Assembly: GCF_003265705.1 (NCBI RefSeq)
Contig: NW_020312903.1
Location: 22,384,194-22,448,193, forward strand
Direction of reading: 5' to 3'
Length of the DNA: 64,000 nucleotides
Origin: Callorhinus ursinus
Lineage: Eukaryota > Chordata > Mammalia > Carnivora > Otariidae
Shown: positions 10,872 through 21,887 of the stretch, piece after piece
How positions within the stretch are numbered: position 1 is the first letter of the stretch
Layout of the letters: each line of letters begins with the position of its first letter
Translations under genes and position numbers: made by a program
Notes under the pieces: generated by a model
Database searches by the model: none
The model's input: only the letters and a program-made list of their open reading frames with translations
Told to the model about the DNA's origin: nothing

Positions 10872-11555
10872 GTTTATTGCTTCTATTCAGATTTATTACT
10901 TTCAGGTACATACAAAAATTTAAATTAGGCTAACTGTCTATCGAGAACACTTTTAAATAATTCATTTTCTTTTACTGTCTTATACTTACTGTTCATTTAC
11001 CTGGTGGCAGGGCTTTCTATTACCTCCTACTCTGAGCGTTCTTCCTTTCAAACTCTCCTGCACGAAGCCAGCTTAGCATAATTGTGTACTGGGCCCTGTT
11101 TTTCCTGGGACTCAAGTTGCCCTCTCCCACCACTCTTTTTTTGTGTGTCCCATTAATTAATGGCACTCCTGATCAACTAGTCCAAAACATTGGTTTTATA
11201 AAGATGCTGAAATTGACAGAAATTAAGCAAATATCGCAAAATTATAGCAACAGTTTCAGGACTACAAACTAGAACTCTTGACTTCCTAGTCCTTTGTGTT
11301 TTCCGTAATATCATAAGACATTTCTAGAGTAAATGGATGATGATAAAAGGAGGATTTGTATCAAGGTGGTAGATTAGGCATATGTAACTTTATTTCCCTC
11401 CTACCTCAAACATCATAGATGTAAAAAGATGTAAAACAAACAATAAATTTTAAACAGTGATGGGGGATAAAGGATGTTATTAAAACACAGAGTTTTAAAG
11501 AATCCCCGGAAGATAGCAAGCAGACAGGATCAGATTCATGAATGAAAATGATGAT
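10872..11555. other. No recognisable feature
   Basis: AT-rich intronic sequence; no repeat end or coding signal noticed. Confidence 0.45.
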
Positions 11556-11639
11556 AATAATAATCAGTAGTAACATTCATTAAGCTTTTACTATGTACCA
11601 GGCACAGTTCTGAGCATTATCATTTATTATTTAATCCTC

Positions 11640-11683
<44 letters not shown>

Positions 11684-11765
11684 TGCCGCGCATGCACTCT
11701 GGGGTAGGTTTAATTATGATCTTTGCTTTACTGTAGAGGAAACTCAGCGAGGTTGAGACCCCCAT
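11556..11765 (-). mobile_element. MIR, antisense, with a CA microsatellite inside
   Basis: 'TAACATTCATTAAGCTTTTACTATGTACCAGGCACAGTTCTGAGCA' and 'GTAGAGGAAACTCAGCGAGGTTGAG' match reversed MIR (ATTGAGC..TTACTATGTGCCAGGCAC.GTTCTAAGC ... GAGGAAACTGAGGCACAGAGAGGTTAAG). Confidence 0.75.
11639..11678. repeat. (CA)20 microsatellite
   Basis: Uninterrupted CA dinucleotides followed by GTGCGTGCCGCGCATGC, a small alternating purine-pyrimidine extension. Confidence 0.98.
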
Positions 11766-12479
11766 CTAATACCCTATGCCCAAACCCCTCAGTTCCCTGC
11801 CTCTCTGGTTCCTGTCTCCTTTCTAATCACTGTGATATTCTGGCAGAACAGAGAAGACTAAAAACTCAAAAGCATGAACCTGAGAGAGCAGGATATGGGC
11901 AAATTCTCCCAGTGAAGACCAAGGAAGAACCTTAAACTCACAAACTCACAGAGAGCAAAAGAGATTCCTGGTACAAACATTTGGTGATCGATTAAAGAAC
12001 TGAATTGATAGGGTGAATCCATTCTCTTTTCTTAGTTCTTTAGACTTCAAAACAACAGCAGTTGTTCCTAGGTTAAAAGCTCCAGCATTACTCTCTAGAA
12101 GAAGACATTTGAATTTTGGAGTAGGAGCTGAGATGAGAAAAGCGTAGCAATATCCCCAGACGTTTTTCAAAGGCCAGGAGCAACTGAGCCATCATACCCA
12201 GGGACACACCCTCTCTTTATTACCCTTTGCTGAAGTGGGCCATTCCTCAGCCACTTGCATATCTACTCCTGGAAATAGGCTTTTATTATTAGAAACTGTA
12301 TCCACCCACGGATGGATGGGAATCCCTACTGGATTATGGAAGCATATAGTTTTTAAGTCGTTAAGTAGACCTATTAAATAAAAAAAAAAATCACGGACTC
12401 TTTGAGAATGACCATCTTTATGAAGATATATATATTTATATAATTATATATAATTATCCCAGAGGAGATAGAATTCATT
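11766..12479. other. No recognisable feature
   Basis: Mixed-composition sequence; an AT-only patch at 12426-12461 (TATATA/AATTATA). No gene. Confidence 0.45.
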
Positions 12480-13429
12480 GAGCAAACAGATTGCACTCTT
12501 TAAAACATAAATATCAGAAAAATCAAGAAAATAATAGGCTGAGGTGAAGAAGAGACAATCATAGAGAAAAAGTTTGAAAATAAGAGATGAAAGATGTAAG
12601 GAACCTATCAGAGTTGAATTATGGAATAAATAATGAGAAAGGCAAAAACACTAGAAAGAGGAAATACTAGGGAAACATTGGAAAAATATGGCAAAATAAT
12701 ATTAAAATATCAGTCAAAATAGAATTTAAGCCAAAACTATGTGACAAGGATGATACTTAATTTAGAGAAAAATTACTAAGAATGTATTAGTATCCTAAAC
12801 CCTTACATACCTAGCATCAGAATTTTGAAATACATGTGTATGAGGCAAAAACTGGTAGTGGGGAAAATTAGCAATTCACACAACTTTCTCAGAGATTGAC
12901 AGCTCAAATAGACAAAAATGTGAGACTAGTTGAGATTTCAATAATTCATTCATACACAAGCTTGAGTATGCATATTATATAGGTTTGTGTATGTATTATC
13001 TATTATTTTCAAACATCTGTGGAATATTTACCATGTATGACTCCAAAAATGTTATTAAAATACAAAATGAGAAATGACGCAAGTAATTTCTTTCTCTGAT
13101 CAATATATAACAAAATCACAAAGTCAAGATAAAAGTATAGTCCTTTTAAAACCATTCCCTTGGTAACTTTTTTTTTCCTCTAAATAACATTTACTTTAGG
13201 GGCATCTGAGTGGCTCAGTCGGTTGAGAGACCGACTCTTGGTTTCGGCTCAGGTCAGGATCTCAGGGTTGTGAGATTGCGCCCCTTGTTGGGCTCCGGGC
13301 TCCATGGGGAATCTGCTTGGGATTCTTTCCTTCTCCTTTCCCCTCCTCCTCTGCCCCTCCCCCCTGCTCATGTGCTCACACGTGTGCACTTGCTCCCTTT
13401 CTCTCTCTCTTTCAGATAAATAAATAAAA

Positions 13430-13750
13430 GGTGAAAGATTTATGTGATCTGAAGAAAAACCAGGGTTAGGGTTAGGGTTAAAAAAAAGAAGAAGATAGTA
13501 GGAAGGGAAAAATGAAGGGGGGGGAGTTCAGAGTGGGAGAAGAACCATGACAGACCATGGACTCTGAGAAACAAGCTGAGGGTTCTTGAGGGGAGGTGGT
13601 GGGGGGATGGGTTAGCCTGGTGATGGGTATTAAAGAGGGCACGTTCTGCATGGAGCACTGGGTGTTATACGCAAACAATGAATCATGGAACACTACATCA
13701 AAAACTAATGATGTACTGTATGGTGATTAACATAACATAATAAAAAAAAG
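13430..13750 (+). mobile_element. Severely 5'-truncated L1 3' end with telomeric-repeat 5' filler
   Basis: The L1 part (about 13480-13750) matches the second 3' UTR segment of the L1 at 7860-8135, starting exactly at the A run. It is preceded by 33 bp of unplaced sequence and three perfect GGGTTA units (13463-13480). The whole is flanked by a perfect 10-bp duplication ATAAATAAAA (13420-13429, 13751-13760) of the SINE tail, although that motif is low-complexity. Confidence 0.85.
13463..13480 (+). repeat. Three vertebrate telomeric repeats (GGGTTA)3
   Basis: Exact 18-bp run directly joined to the A-rich start of a truncated L1 3' UTR. Short interstitial telomeric tract. Confidence 0.95.
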
Positions 13751-14324
13751 ATAAATAAAATCTTTTTAAAAAAAGAACACTTAATAAGAAATCAAAATTA
13801 AACAGTAGACAAAAAAGAAATGATCCGCTCTGTCAAAAGAAGAAAGATATAACTATGGTGGGATTCTGAGGAAACATGCAGAGTCATGAACACACCCATA
13901 AACCTAAGCAAACTATCAAGAAGGAAGTAATAAGGATATTAGTAAGGAAATAATAATGAAACAAAATATATTTCACAAAACCAAATTCTGGATTTTTGGA
14001 AAAGACCAATACCATGAATGAAACGTTTTCATGTTTGATCAAGAAAAAGAGCACTGGTACAAATTTTAAAAAGAAAAAATCAGATGAAATAAACATTCTA
14101 GGACCATAAGACAATGAAATGATAGAAAATTGGAATAGCCCAATAGCAGAAGAAACTGAAAAGAAAAGCTAAAACCTACCCCAAGTTCCCAGTTCCAAAT
14201 GAATTTACAAAGATCTGTCCTTCAAAGAATAGGAACTTCTAAAGTATTTTAGCTATTCCAGAGTATATGTTAAAATTAATGGAAAAATATTTGGTAACTC
14301 AGTAAATAAGATATTAGTCAGGAT

Positions 14325-14534
14325 TTTTTTTTTTTTTTTTTAGAGAGAGACCAAGTGAGAGAGAGAGCATGAGTGGTGGGGGGGGGGGGCGGGCAGAGGG
14401 AGAAGGAGAGAATCTTAAACAGGCTTTATGCTGAGTGCAGAGCCCTTCATAGGTCTTGATCACACGACCCTGACATCACATCTGAGCTGAAATCAAGAGT
14501 CAGATGCTTAACTGACTGAGCCACCCAGGCGATC
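14325..14534 (-). mobile_element. Can-SINE, antisense, with long G run
   Basis: T18 start, GA-repeat, a 12-G run at 14378-14389, end 'AACTGACTGAGCCACCCAGG'. Flanking copies CAGGATT / AAGGATT are weak target duplications. Inserted in the old L1. Confidence 0.93.
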
Positions 14535-14710
14535 CAAGGATTCTATTAATTCTAATATAAAGAATGATCTGATGACAGAGTAAATGATTATCATAAAACT
14601 AAAATTTTATAGATTGGAATCACTATATACCCATGATTTCAATTCTTGATAAAATAGTGAATTTTAAGACCTAGAAAATGAAATAAAATAGCTACTTCCA
14701 ATTTTAATCT

Positions 14711-16405
14711 AAAGCTATTCACTTGGTTAAATTATTTTGAATCATCTTTGAAATTTTTCATTTTAATTTTAGGAAAAATGATTAGTAATAGAAAAATTTA
14801 AAAGATTTTTTAAACAAAGAAAAAGCATCTAAAGCACAGGACTGGGATTCAGACTTACCCTATAAACCCACAGGAGGTGACTTCATTTTATAATTAGGAA
14901 AAAATACTCAAGTTCATTTTTGATAATCTCTAATATTATCCAATACTTCATAAAACTATATTAAACCAAATAACACTTCATTCGTTACTGGTAGTTTGCT
15001 ATGCAAATGCGGTAAGTTACTAACCAATTACTTTTCCTCCTTCTCTATTCCCAAGATTTAGTTTATAAAAGAAACACCAATAGAAAGTCTGAGAAAGCAG
15101 CCCCAGGGAATCTAACATACTGAGGAGAAACTCATTATTTCATGTGTTTCACTTGGAAGTTTAAATCATCTTAATAGTAATCATGTTCTCAAGAAAATAC
15201 ATAAACTATTCACCACCATAACAATTTCTGGGAAGTCCAAGCTTCACCCTGTCCTATGAATATCTTTTACAGGTGTAGATAGTACCACAGTAACCTCACC
15301 ACACAATTCCCAGAGTAACTAAGAAACTGGATGACAGTATGATACAGTAGCAAGAACGTAAAAGAGGAAAATACTGTTAAGTAGCTTGATAGTGGAATAA
15401 TATATCAAAGTGTCAGTTTGGATAGAAATATTCATCCATTTTCTAGTGCAGGAGATACTTGAGGACGTGAGAAGCTGAATTTGTAAGGTTTCTTTGTAAC
15501 ACGCTCTCTGAAAACACCCAATTTGATTGGGTGTCTCTCCAGCAATTTCTTGATAAAGTCTTTTTCCCTTCCCATTTCCTGAGCACTATGAAGAAGGGAA
15601 TTGGGATTTACTAATGATTATTACAGAAAAAAAAGCCTCCCAATTTTACGATATGCATAGGTAGAATCACTCCCGGTATAAAAGCTTGGTTGCTTTTTTC
15701 TGTACTAAGCTAGGGAAATATTATAGAGCCTAAAGGTCCACATCATTTTGGGTCTAGTATTTTAAGATGACAAATAATAATTATTTTACTAACTTTCATC
15801 AAGGAATCATTAGACCGATAAGGAGTTGTAGAAAGAAAGGTAAAAATACATAGACTTTAATTTTAAGGTAAACTTAAAGCTCTGTGAAGGAGGTTCTGTC
15901 TTTCATCCAGCTGCACCTAAGGTCAGTTGAGGTCATAAATGAAGCATAAATAAATAACAGTGTGGAGGGACAGGCTGGTAGCTGGTGCACTGCTGAGGTA
16001 TCCTATTGCTCATCTGATGTGGTGGTTTTATTGTATTCCTGCAGTCATATACCCAGTATACTTAATTGGCTAATGAATAAGTGTTCGTTATATTCATGTT
16101 CTAAGAAACTTCAGAAACGGTTTGCATACAAAATGTTGTCGTTTGGATAACATATTTTAAAATACCTCTCCAGAGAGCTTAAAATAAGACTTCTCTAAAT
16201 TTTTTCACAAGTGCTAAAATGAACTTTGAGACACTTTTAAGTCATACCCTTTGGTTCTTACTCCTCCCATTCATGGAAGGAAGATTAAGTTTGATCGTTA
16301 TGGAAAGATGGGGTCTGGTCCCTTAGGTTCTTATTTTCTTAGAGTTCACATTTTGTAAGATCTAAATCTTGTCAATAAGGCCTGACACAGGTATCACTGT
16401 TAACT
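14711..16405. other. No recognisable feature
   Basis: AT-rich intronic sequence. Possible faint L1 text up to about 14800; otherwise nothing named. Open frames are short. Confidence 0.45.
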
Positions 16406-16415
16406 AGTGAATACA

Positions 16416-16612
16416 GGGGCACCCGGGTGGCTCAGTCATTGGGCGTCTGCCTTCGGCTCAGGTCATGATCCCAGGGTCCTGGGATCGAGCCCCGCATCGG
16501 GCTCCCTGCTCTGTAGGAAGCCTGCTTCTCCCTCTCCCACTCCCCCTGCTTGTGTTCCCTCTCTTGCTGTGTCTCTCTCTGTCAAATAAATAAATAAAAT
16601 CTTAAAAAAACC
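16416..16612 (+). mobile_element. Can-SINE, sense, young-looking
   Basis: 'GGGCACCCGGGTGGCTCAG', 'GTCATGATCCCAGGGTCCTG', tail CAAATAAATAAATAAAATCT. Perfect target duplication AGTGAATACA at 16406-16415 and 16613-16622. Confidence 0.97.
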
Positions 16613-16622
16613 AGTGAATACA

Positions 16623-18095
16623 AATACTATATAAATATACAATAAAATTTAATTCTGTACAATCAATTCCATTCAACAAACACTTTTTATGTGCCTAAAA
16701 GTGTCATGATTCTGTATTGGATACAGTGGCATATACAAAAATTAGTAGGACACAGATGTTCTAGTATTTAGCATAGAAGAGGACAGTAGATTGTTCAGCT
16801 TCTTTCAGACAGGGAAAGACAGATTACATTTTGTTCAGGTCTAGTCCTCATAGGTTCCCAAAACACAATCAAATCAGCTGTTCTTTTGCATGGATGCCAT
16901 GAAGGTTGGAAATAAGAAAATATGGACTGAGCTAATTTCACTGTCATTAGGAATAAGGTTATAGTTGGCTGTCATGATGTACAGACATGTACGCAAGATT
17001 AAAGAGAAAAGTGAGGTGAAAATACAGAAGGAAAGGGAAGACATCAAATATAATAGAGACAAAAGAAAGCTCAAACAAAAAAGGAATGTGCAACTTTTGA
17101 CTTCCTGAGGTGTCAGGTAATGGTAGACAAATCAAGATTCAGTTTTAGCTGCTTGGGAAAATTAGATGAATTTTAAAAGGGGGAGGGTGGGTGTGGAGGG
17201 AGAAGAAAAGAACAAGAAGGAAATGCTGATTATAGTTCCTAGAAAAACTGGGAAACATTACTCATTCTGACCACATAATGGATTGTTTAACAAAGAAAAC
17301 TATCTTAAGCTTTGTATACTAAAGATTTGTTTATTGGGTAAGTAATCACTTTCAAATGAGATAGGTACCTTCCATTTCAGAGAGTCTCTTAGCAACTACA
17401 GCTTTTATTTTGTAGCATAAATTGTTCCCTTGGTTGTGGTAGGTTTGGCAAACACTTTAAGGAGAGTCTGGGCCAGGATTTGTCATTTTATAAATTCATG
17501 ATTTAAAAATTCTAGTATTGTTAAATTTTTTTTTGTTATATATTCCAATATCATCCCAAATCCCATGAAGAAAAGTCATCCTGTTTTTGATAAATAACAA
17601 AGTAGGATATTTTTAAGAATATAGTGAAGTTTTATTTGAGCACATTTAATTTGGGCTAATTCTTTTTTCGGGTTTAGTTATGCAGTTAGTCTGCATTTGA
17701 GGAACATGGCGAGTTGTTGGTGGATCAAAGCAGAGATGATTGGCAGATGAGAAGGACACACTGATTATCATGTCTTATTAGTAACCTGTAAAGTGAGAGG
17801 GTTTCCTTTCATAAACAGAGCAATGGAAGTGCAAGGCATTATTGACCATTTATTTTGTTGGTACATATGTTCTGCTGTACAGCATTAGACTTTTAAACTG
17901 ACCATTTACCTGCCTAGTGGGAGCTGATTAGTACAATTTTAGGAATTTTGCAACCCAGTGATATCATACTGTTAGTTTGGAAGCTGGCCTTGGTAGGAGT
18001 ATTTACATAACAAATCAGCAAGTGTTACCAATCAGGACTTTTGTCTTATTTTGTTTTGTCTTTTTGTTGTGGAGAGCTGGTTGTTGATTACTTAC
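16623..18095. other. No recognisable feature
   Basis: AT-rich intronic sequence, including a short purine-rich piece at 17178-17222. No gene or named repeat. Confidence 0.45.
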
Positions 18096-18340
18096 CAGGA
18101 AACCACTGTTGCTATTGCTCTGCACCTCACTTACCATGTTGCATTGACCCTGGTTTTGCCTGTTCTTCTAACATACAGACTTGCTCCCCTCAATTTAGGG
18201 TCTTTGCTCTTGCTATTCTCTGTCTGGATGCCCCTCCTTTGGATTTCCATAAGGCTGGCTCCTTCTGAACATTCAGGTTTCACTCCTAATGTCACCTTTC
18301 CAGAGAGGTTTTCCAAGACTATCTTAATCAAAGGACCATG
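18096..18340 (+). mobile_element. L2 3' UTR fragment, sense
   Basis: 'GGTCTTTGCTCTTGCTATTC', 'CTGTCTGGATGCCCCTCC', 'AAGGCTGGCTCCTTCTGAAC', 'ATTCAGGTTTCACTCCTAAT' and 'GTCACCTTTCCAGAGAGGTT' follow the L2 module nearly word for word. The 104-aa and 75-aa frames here are L2 shadows. Confidence 0.88.
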
Positions 18341-18399
18341 GGTGACTCAACATCATCAACCTTAGCTCTGTAACTTAGAATAGTGTCTTTAAAGTTACG

Positions 18400-18870
18400 T
18401 GCTTGTGTATCATTTAGCTTGCATCTGGTTGCAAGCCACAGAAAACCAAACAGTAAAGCCTGTATTTGTCTAGTAGGCAGGAATCATGGGGTTGCACATT
18501 CGAGGCTAGTACAACAGCTCAGTGATGGCATCAAGGGCTGGGCTCCTTTCTTTTTCCTGCTCCACCTTCCTTAACACGTGAAGGTTCTTTGCATGATCAC
18601 AAGCTGGGGAAAGAGGAAGGGTGCAAAGACCAACTCTCTGAAGGCATATGCCAGCAGTTTGTCCACTTAAAAAGCCGTCTTAGAAGCGTACCCAGTGACT
18701 TGACACTTAAAACAATTGGCCAAGTGACAAGAGTCTGGAAAGAGAAGTATGTTTGCTTTCCAGCTTTTGTAGTAGAAGGCAAGGGACGTGAGGGTTTTAG
18801 ATGGCTTTAGAGTAGATAATTCATATTGTTTGGCACAGTACCCAATAAATGTTTATGGAATTAGTGAACA
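18400..18870 (+). repeat. Old interspersed repeat, family not assigned
   Basis: 'GCATCTGGTTGCAAGCCACAGAAAACCAAAC', 'CATCAAGGGCTGGGCTCC' and 'AACAATTGGCCAAGTGACAAG' resemble a known class of old mammalian repeat that I cannot name safely. The end (18828-18870) 'GGCACAGTACCCAATAAATGTTTATGGAATTAGTG' looks like a separate L2 terminus. Confidence 0.4.
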
Positions 18871-19171
18871 ATATGCTTTAAATGACCCAGCTCCATCTTC
18901 ATCCAAGTTCCAGATGGAGATGAGTCATAGGTCAGATTCTGTAGTCTAAATGTCAGTCAAGTTAATAAAAATTCATCATTAAGGAAGAAGAAAATGGTAA
19001 TTGGATTATTCCAGATCACTGGAAGCTCATGCCACTTAAGTGTCAATATTTTCTTGTTTTGGGTTGTAAGGTCCAACCTACCTTAAAGGAAATCTTTCCA
19101 AAATAGGTTATCTTACTATCAACAGGTAGTTGATGATTTGATCATTTGTCAATAATCAAAATATGTTATCA

Positions 19172-19351
19172 GGGGCACTTGGGTAGCTCAGTCGGTTAAA
19201 CACTCAGCTTTTGGTTTTGGCTCAGGTCATGCTCTCGGATCTGTGGGATCGAGCCCTGGGTCGGGCTCTGTGCTCAGTGTGGCGTTTGATTCAGATTCTC
19301 TCTCCCTCTCCCTCACTCTCTCTCTCTCAAATAAATAAATAAAATCTTAAA
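19172..19351 (+). mobile_element. Can-SINE, sense
   Basis: 'GGGCACTTGGGTAGCTCAGT' head and CAAATAAATAAATAAAATCT tail, with the 14-bp duplication AAAATATGTTATCA at 19158-19171 and 19352-19365. Confidence 0.96.
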
Positions 19352-19534
19352 AAAATATGTTATCAATACGAACACGTTGATTATACCATAACACATTGAG
19401 GGGTTACCTCCTGGAACTTTGGACAGTGTTATGACTCTTTGCCCCAGCTTACAATGGTCCTTGATGCTATATTAAAAAAAATTTTTTGCCATACCTTTAT
19501 TGTTTTATTTCTAATCCCTTTTCTGTGGCAGGAT

Positions 19535-19755
19535 AGAGAAATAAATAAGAGCATGGCCACTGGGATCAAACACATATGGTTTTGGATCCTGGCCCTATCA
19601 TTTACTAGTTGTATTGTTTTGAGCCAGATAATTCATCTTTCTGAGCCTTAGTTATTTGTTATTTTTCTTTAACTACACAGCGGAACAGTAATAATTCTTT
19701 TATATATTGGTGAGGATTTTACAAAATGATATAAAAACAGCAAATAAGCACTGGA
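19535..19755 (+). mobile_element. MIR, sense
   Basis: 'GATCCTGGCCCTATCATTTACTAGTTGTATTG', 'GAGCCTTAGTTATTT' and '...GTGAGGATTTTACAAAATGATATAA' follow the MIR order. Confidence 0.7.
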
Positions 19756-19827
19756 TAGATGATGACCTCACTTTGTTCTAGATCACATATTAAACTACCT
19801 ATGAGTAGTAACCTGAAGAGTCTGTCT

Positions 19828-19965
19828 GTGATCTGCTTCCTGCATCAGCCTCATCTGAGAGGACCATTACAAGAGCAGATTTCAAGGTTCAACTCTCAAC
19901 ATCTTTTTTTATTTCAATTTTTAATAATAAATGGTCATGTTGACTAAAATTTGAGAACCACTGCC
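19828..19965. mobile_element. hAT-type MITE remnant
   Basis: 'GTCTGTCTGTGATCTGC...CATCAGCCTCATCTGAGAGG' and the terminal 'AAATTTGAGAACCACTG' match MER20/MER5-type nonautonomous hAT-Charlie ends; the start is eroded. Confidence 0.5.
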
Positions 19966-20089
19966 TTCAGCCCTCAAGCAAGGATTTGTTGATCAGATTA
20001 GTTTAATCTCTGTTAATGACCTCGGAGAGCTGCTGGGAATGATTTTAAGAATAGGGATTCCTGAGTCACATCTCAATGTAGCCCAGATT

Positions 20090-20300
20090 CTACAGCCATA
20101 TTGCTGAGATTCAAATCTTAACTCTACAACTTCCTGTTTCCCTGGGGAAGTAATTTTAACTCTATTGGTCACAGTTTCCTTTTCTGTAAAATGGGGGTAA
20201 TAATAGTACCTACTTCATAGTGCTGTTAAGAGGAGTAAAATGTTTAAATCAGTGCCATACTAAATACTAGACATAACAGCTATTACTACTATAAGTTAGC
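20090..20300 (+). mobile_element. MIR, sense
   Basis: 'GAGATTCAAATCTTAACTCTACAAC', 'CACAGTTTCCTTTTCTGTAAAATGGGGGTAATAATAGTACCTACTTCATAGTGCTGTTAAGAGG' in pieces is classic MIR core text. Confidence 0.9.
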
Positions 20301-20344
20301 ATTGCTATTTAAAATCCCTGGGGTGTACGTTGAGATTCCATATC

Positions 20345-20560
20345 AGTGATTCTCAGTATGGCCACACATTGTAATCACTGGGGAGTTCTGAAGATCCTGA
20401 TGGCAAGACCATACCCCAGAACAATGAAATCAGAAATATATGTAGGTAGGATCTAGGTATATGGTTTTATTTTTTTTCCCAGTGTTCCCAGGTGATGACA
20501 GTGGGTAGCCAAGACTGAAAACCACTCCTCCCTGCCATTTAAAAGCTCTCCTGGTGATTC
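20345..20560. mobile_element. hAT-type MITE
   Basis: Inverted ends 'CAGTGATTCTCAGTATGGCC' and 'AGCCAAGACTGAAAACCACT', with 'TTGTAATCACTGGGGAG' inside, match the hAT-Charlie MITE pattern (CAGTGGTTCTCAA..., AATCACCTGGGGAG). Confidence 0.6.
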
Positions 20561-20754
20561 TGATGATCAGACAATACTACCTGAGAGAGGTATACTGGCA
20601 AATGGAATAGGGGTTAATCTTTATTGAGGGAGGAAAGATTAAGAGCTCAGCCTCTGACCAGGAAAGCCTGCAGAGCATAAAGCTATTATAAAAGTACTGA
20701 ATGTTGAGGGCAAAAGCTGCTAAAAGAAAAGCTGTGAATGGAATTAAAATAAAA

Positions 20755-20983
20755 GGCACAGGGTTTGGAATCACTTAGATCTGGACTCCACACTCAGATC
20801 TCTTGTTTGTTAATGAGGTACTTAAATCTCTCTAGAAGCTTCCATTTTCTCATTGCAAAATGTGGGTATTTACTACCACATAAAGGTTGTTGTAAGGATA
20901 AAATGGGTTAAAAGTGTAAAGTTCTTAGCATACAATGCCCCCTACTTAATAGGCATTAAATATTTATTGTTATTGTTGCTTTT
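20755..20983 (+). mobile_element. MIR, sense
   Basis: 'TTTGGAATCACTTAGATCTGGAC', 'TTTTCTCATTGCAAAATGTGGG', 'AAAGGTTGTTGTAAGGATAAAATGGG' and 'AATAGGCATTAAATATTTATTG' follow MIR to its 3' end. The next L1 (20999) entered directly after it. Confidence 0.85.
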
Positions 20984-20998
20984 AGAAGTGAGGATTAA

Positions 20999-21872
20999 TG
21001 AATGGTTAAAGTTAACAACACAGGAAACAACAGATGTTGGCGACGAATCAGAGAAGGGGGAACCCTCTTAAACTGTTAGTGGGAATGCAAACTGGTGCAG
21101 CCACTCTGGAAGACACTATGGAGGTTCCTCAAAAAGTTAAAAATAGCACCCTACAATTCAGCAATTTTACTACTGGGTAATTACCCAAAGGATACAAACA
21201 TACTAATTCGAAGGGCTACATGCATCCCCATATTTATAGCAGCATTATCTAAATAGCCACACTTATGGAAAGAGCCCAAATGTCCATCAGCTGATGAATG
21301 GATAAAGAAGATGTGGTATATATATGTACACACACACACACACGAATATTACTCAGCCATAAAAAGGAAAAATCTTGCCATTTACAGCAGTGTGGTTGGA
21401 TCTCGAGAGTATTATGCTAAGTGAAGTAAGTCAGTCAGAGAAAGACAAATACCATATGATTTCACTCATATGTGGAATTTAAGAAACAAAACAAATGAAC
21501 ATGGCGGGTGGGGGGCGGGGAAGAGAGGCCCCCGGACTCTCTTACCAAGAAATGGACTCTTAACAAACTGATGGTTACCGGAGGGGAAGTGGTGAGGGGT
21601 GGCAGGGATGGGTTAAATAGGTGATAGACATCAAGGAGGGCACTTGTGATGAGCACAGGGTATATGTAAGTGATAAATCACTAAATTCTATACCTGGAAG
21701 AAAAGATTATAATAACATTGTTTGGTGACAGATGTTAACTACACTTATTATGATGAGCACTGAGTAGTGTATAGAATTATTGAATTGGGATGTTGTATGC
21801 CTGAAACCAATATCACACTGTATATTAATTATATTTCAATAAAAATTATATTAGTAATATATATTAAAATAA
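20999..21872 (+). mobile_element. 5'-truncated L1, older 3' UTR type
   Basis: Starts in ORF2 end ('AACAACAGATGTTGGCGACG', 'GGAGGTTCCTCAAAAAGTTA', 'GATGAATGGATAAAGAAGAT') and ends in a 3' UTR 'GCCTGAAACCAATATCACACTG...ATATTTCAATAAAAAT'. Perfect 15-bp target duplication AGAAGTGAGGATTAA at 20984-20998 and 21873-21887. Its UTR differs from the two-part UTR of 7139-8135, so it is a different L1 subfamily. CA repeat at 21329-21344 is internal. Confidence 0.95.
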
Positions 21873-21887
21873 AGAAGTGAGGATTAA

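Larger units (their letters stand above)
13199..13776 (+). mobile_element. Can-SINE, sense, with a later L1 insert in its tail
   Basis: Head 'GGGGCATCTGAGTGGCTCAG' and CT-rich block run to the tail AGATAAATAAATAAAA (about 13414-13429). The tail resumes as GATAAATAAAATCTTTTTAAAAAAA at 13750-13776. Between them sits the 321-bp insert at 13430-13750. Confidence 0.9.
12480..14710 (+). mobile_element. Old L1 ORF2 5' half, sense, hosting nested inserts
   Basis: Text runs in L1 order: 'TCCTAAACCCTTACATACCTAGCATCAGAATTTTGAAATACATG' (endonuclease region), 'GAGATTGACAGCTCAAATAGACAAAAATG', 'GAAATGACGCAAGT', 'TCTGGATTTTTGGAAAAGACCAATACC', 'GATCAAGAAAAAGAGCACTG', 'CCCAGTTCCAAATGAATTTAC'. It is split by the SINE/L1 nest at 13199-13775 and the SINE at 14325-14534. 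Edges are approximate. It may belong to the same old L1 generation as 8355-9755, which carries the 3' half of ORF2. Confidence 0.75.

Noticed and set aside
18041..18365. 75- and 104-aa frames
   Set aside because: They lie on a sense L2 3' UTR fragment, which is noncoding in L2.
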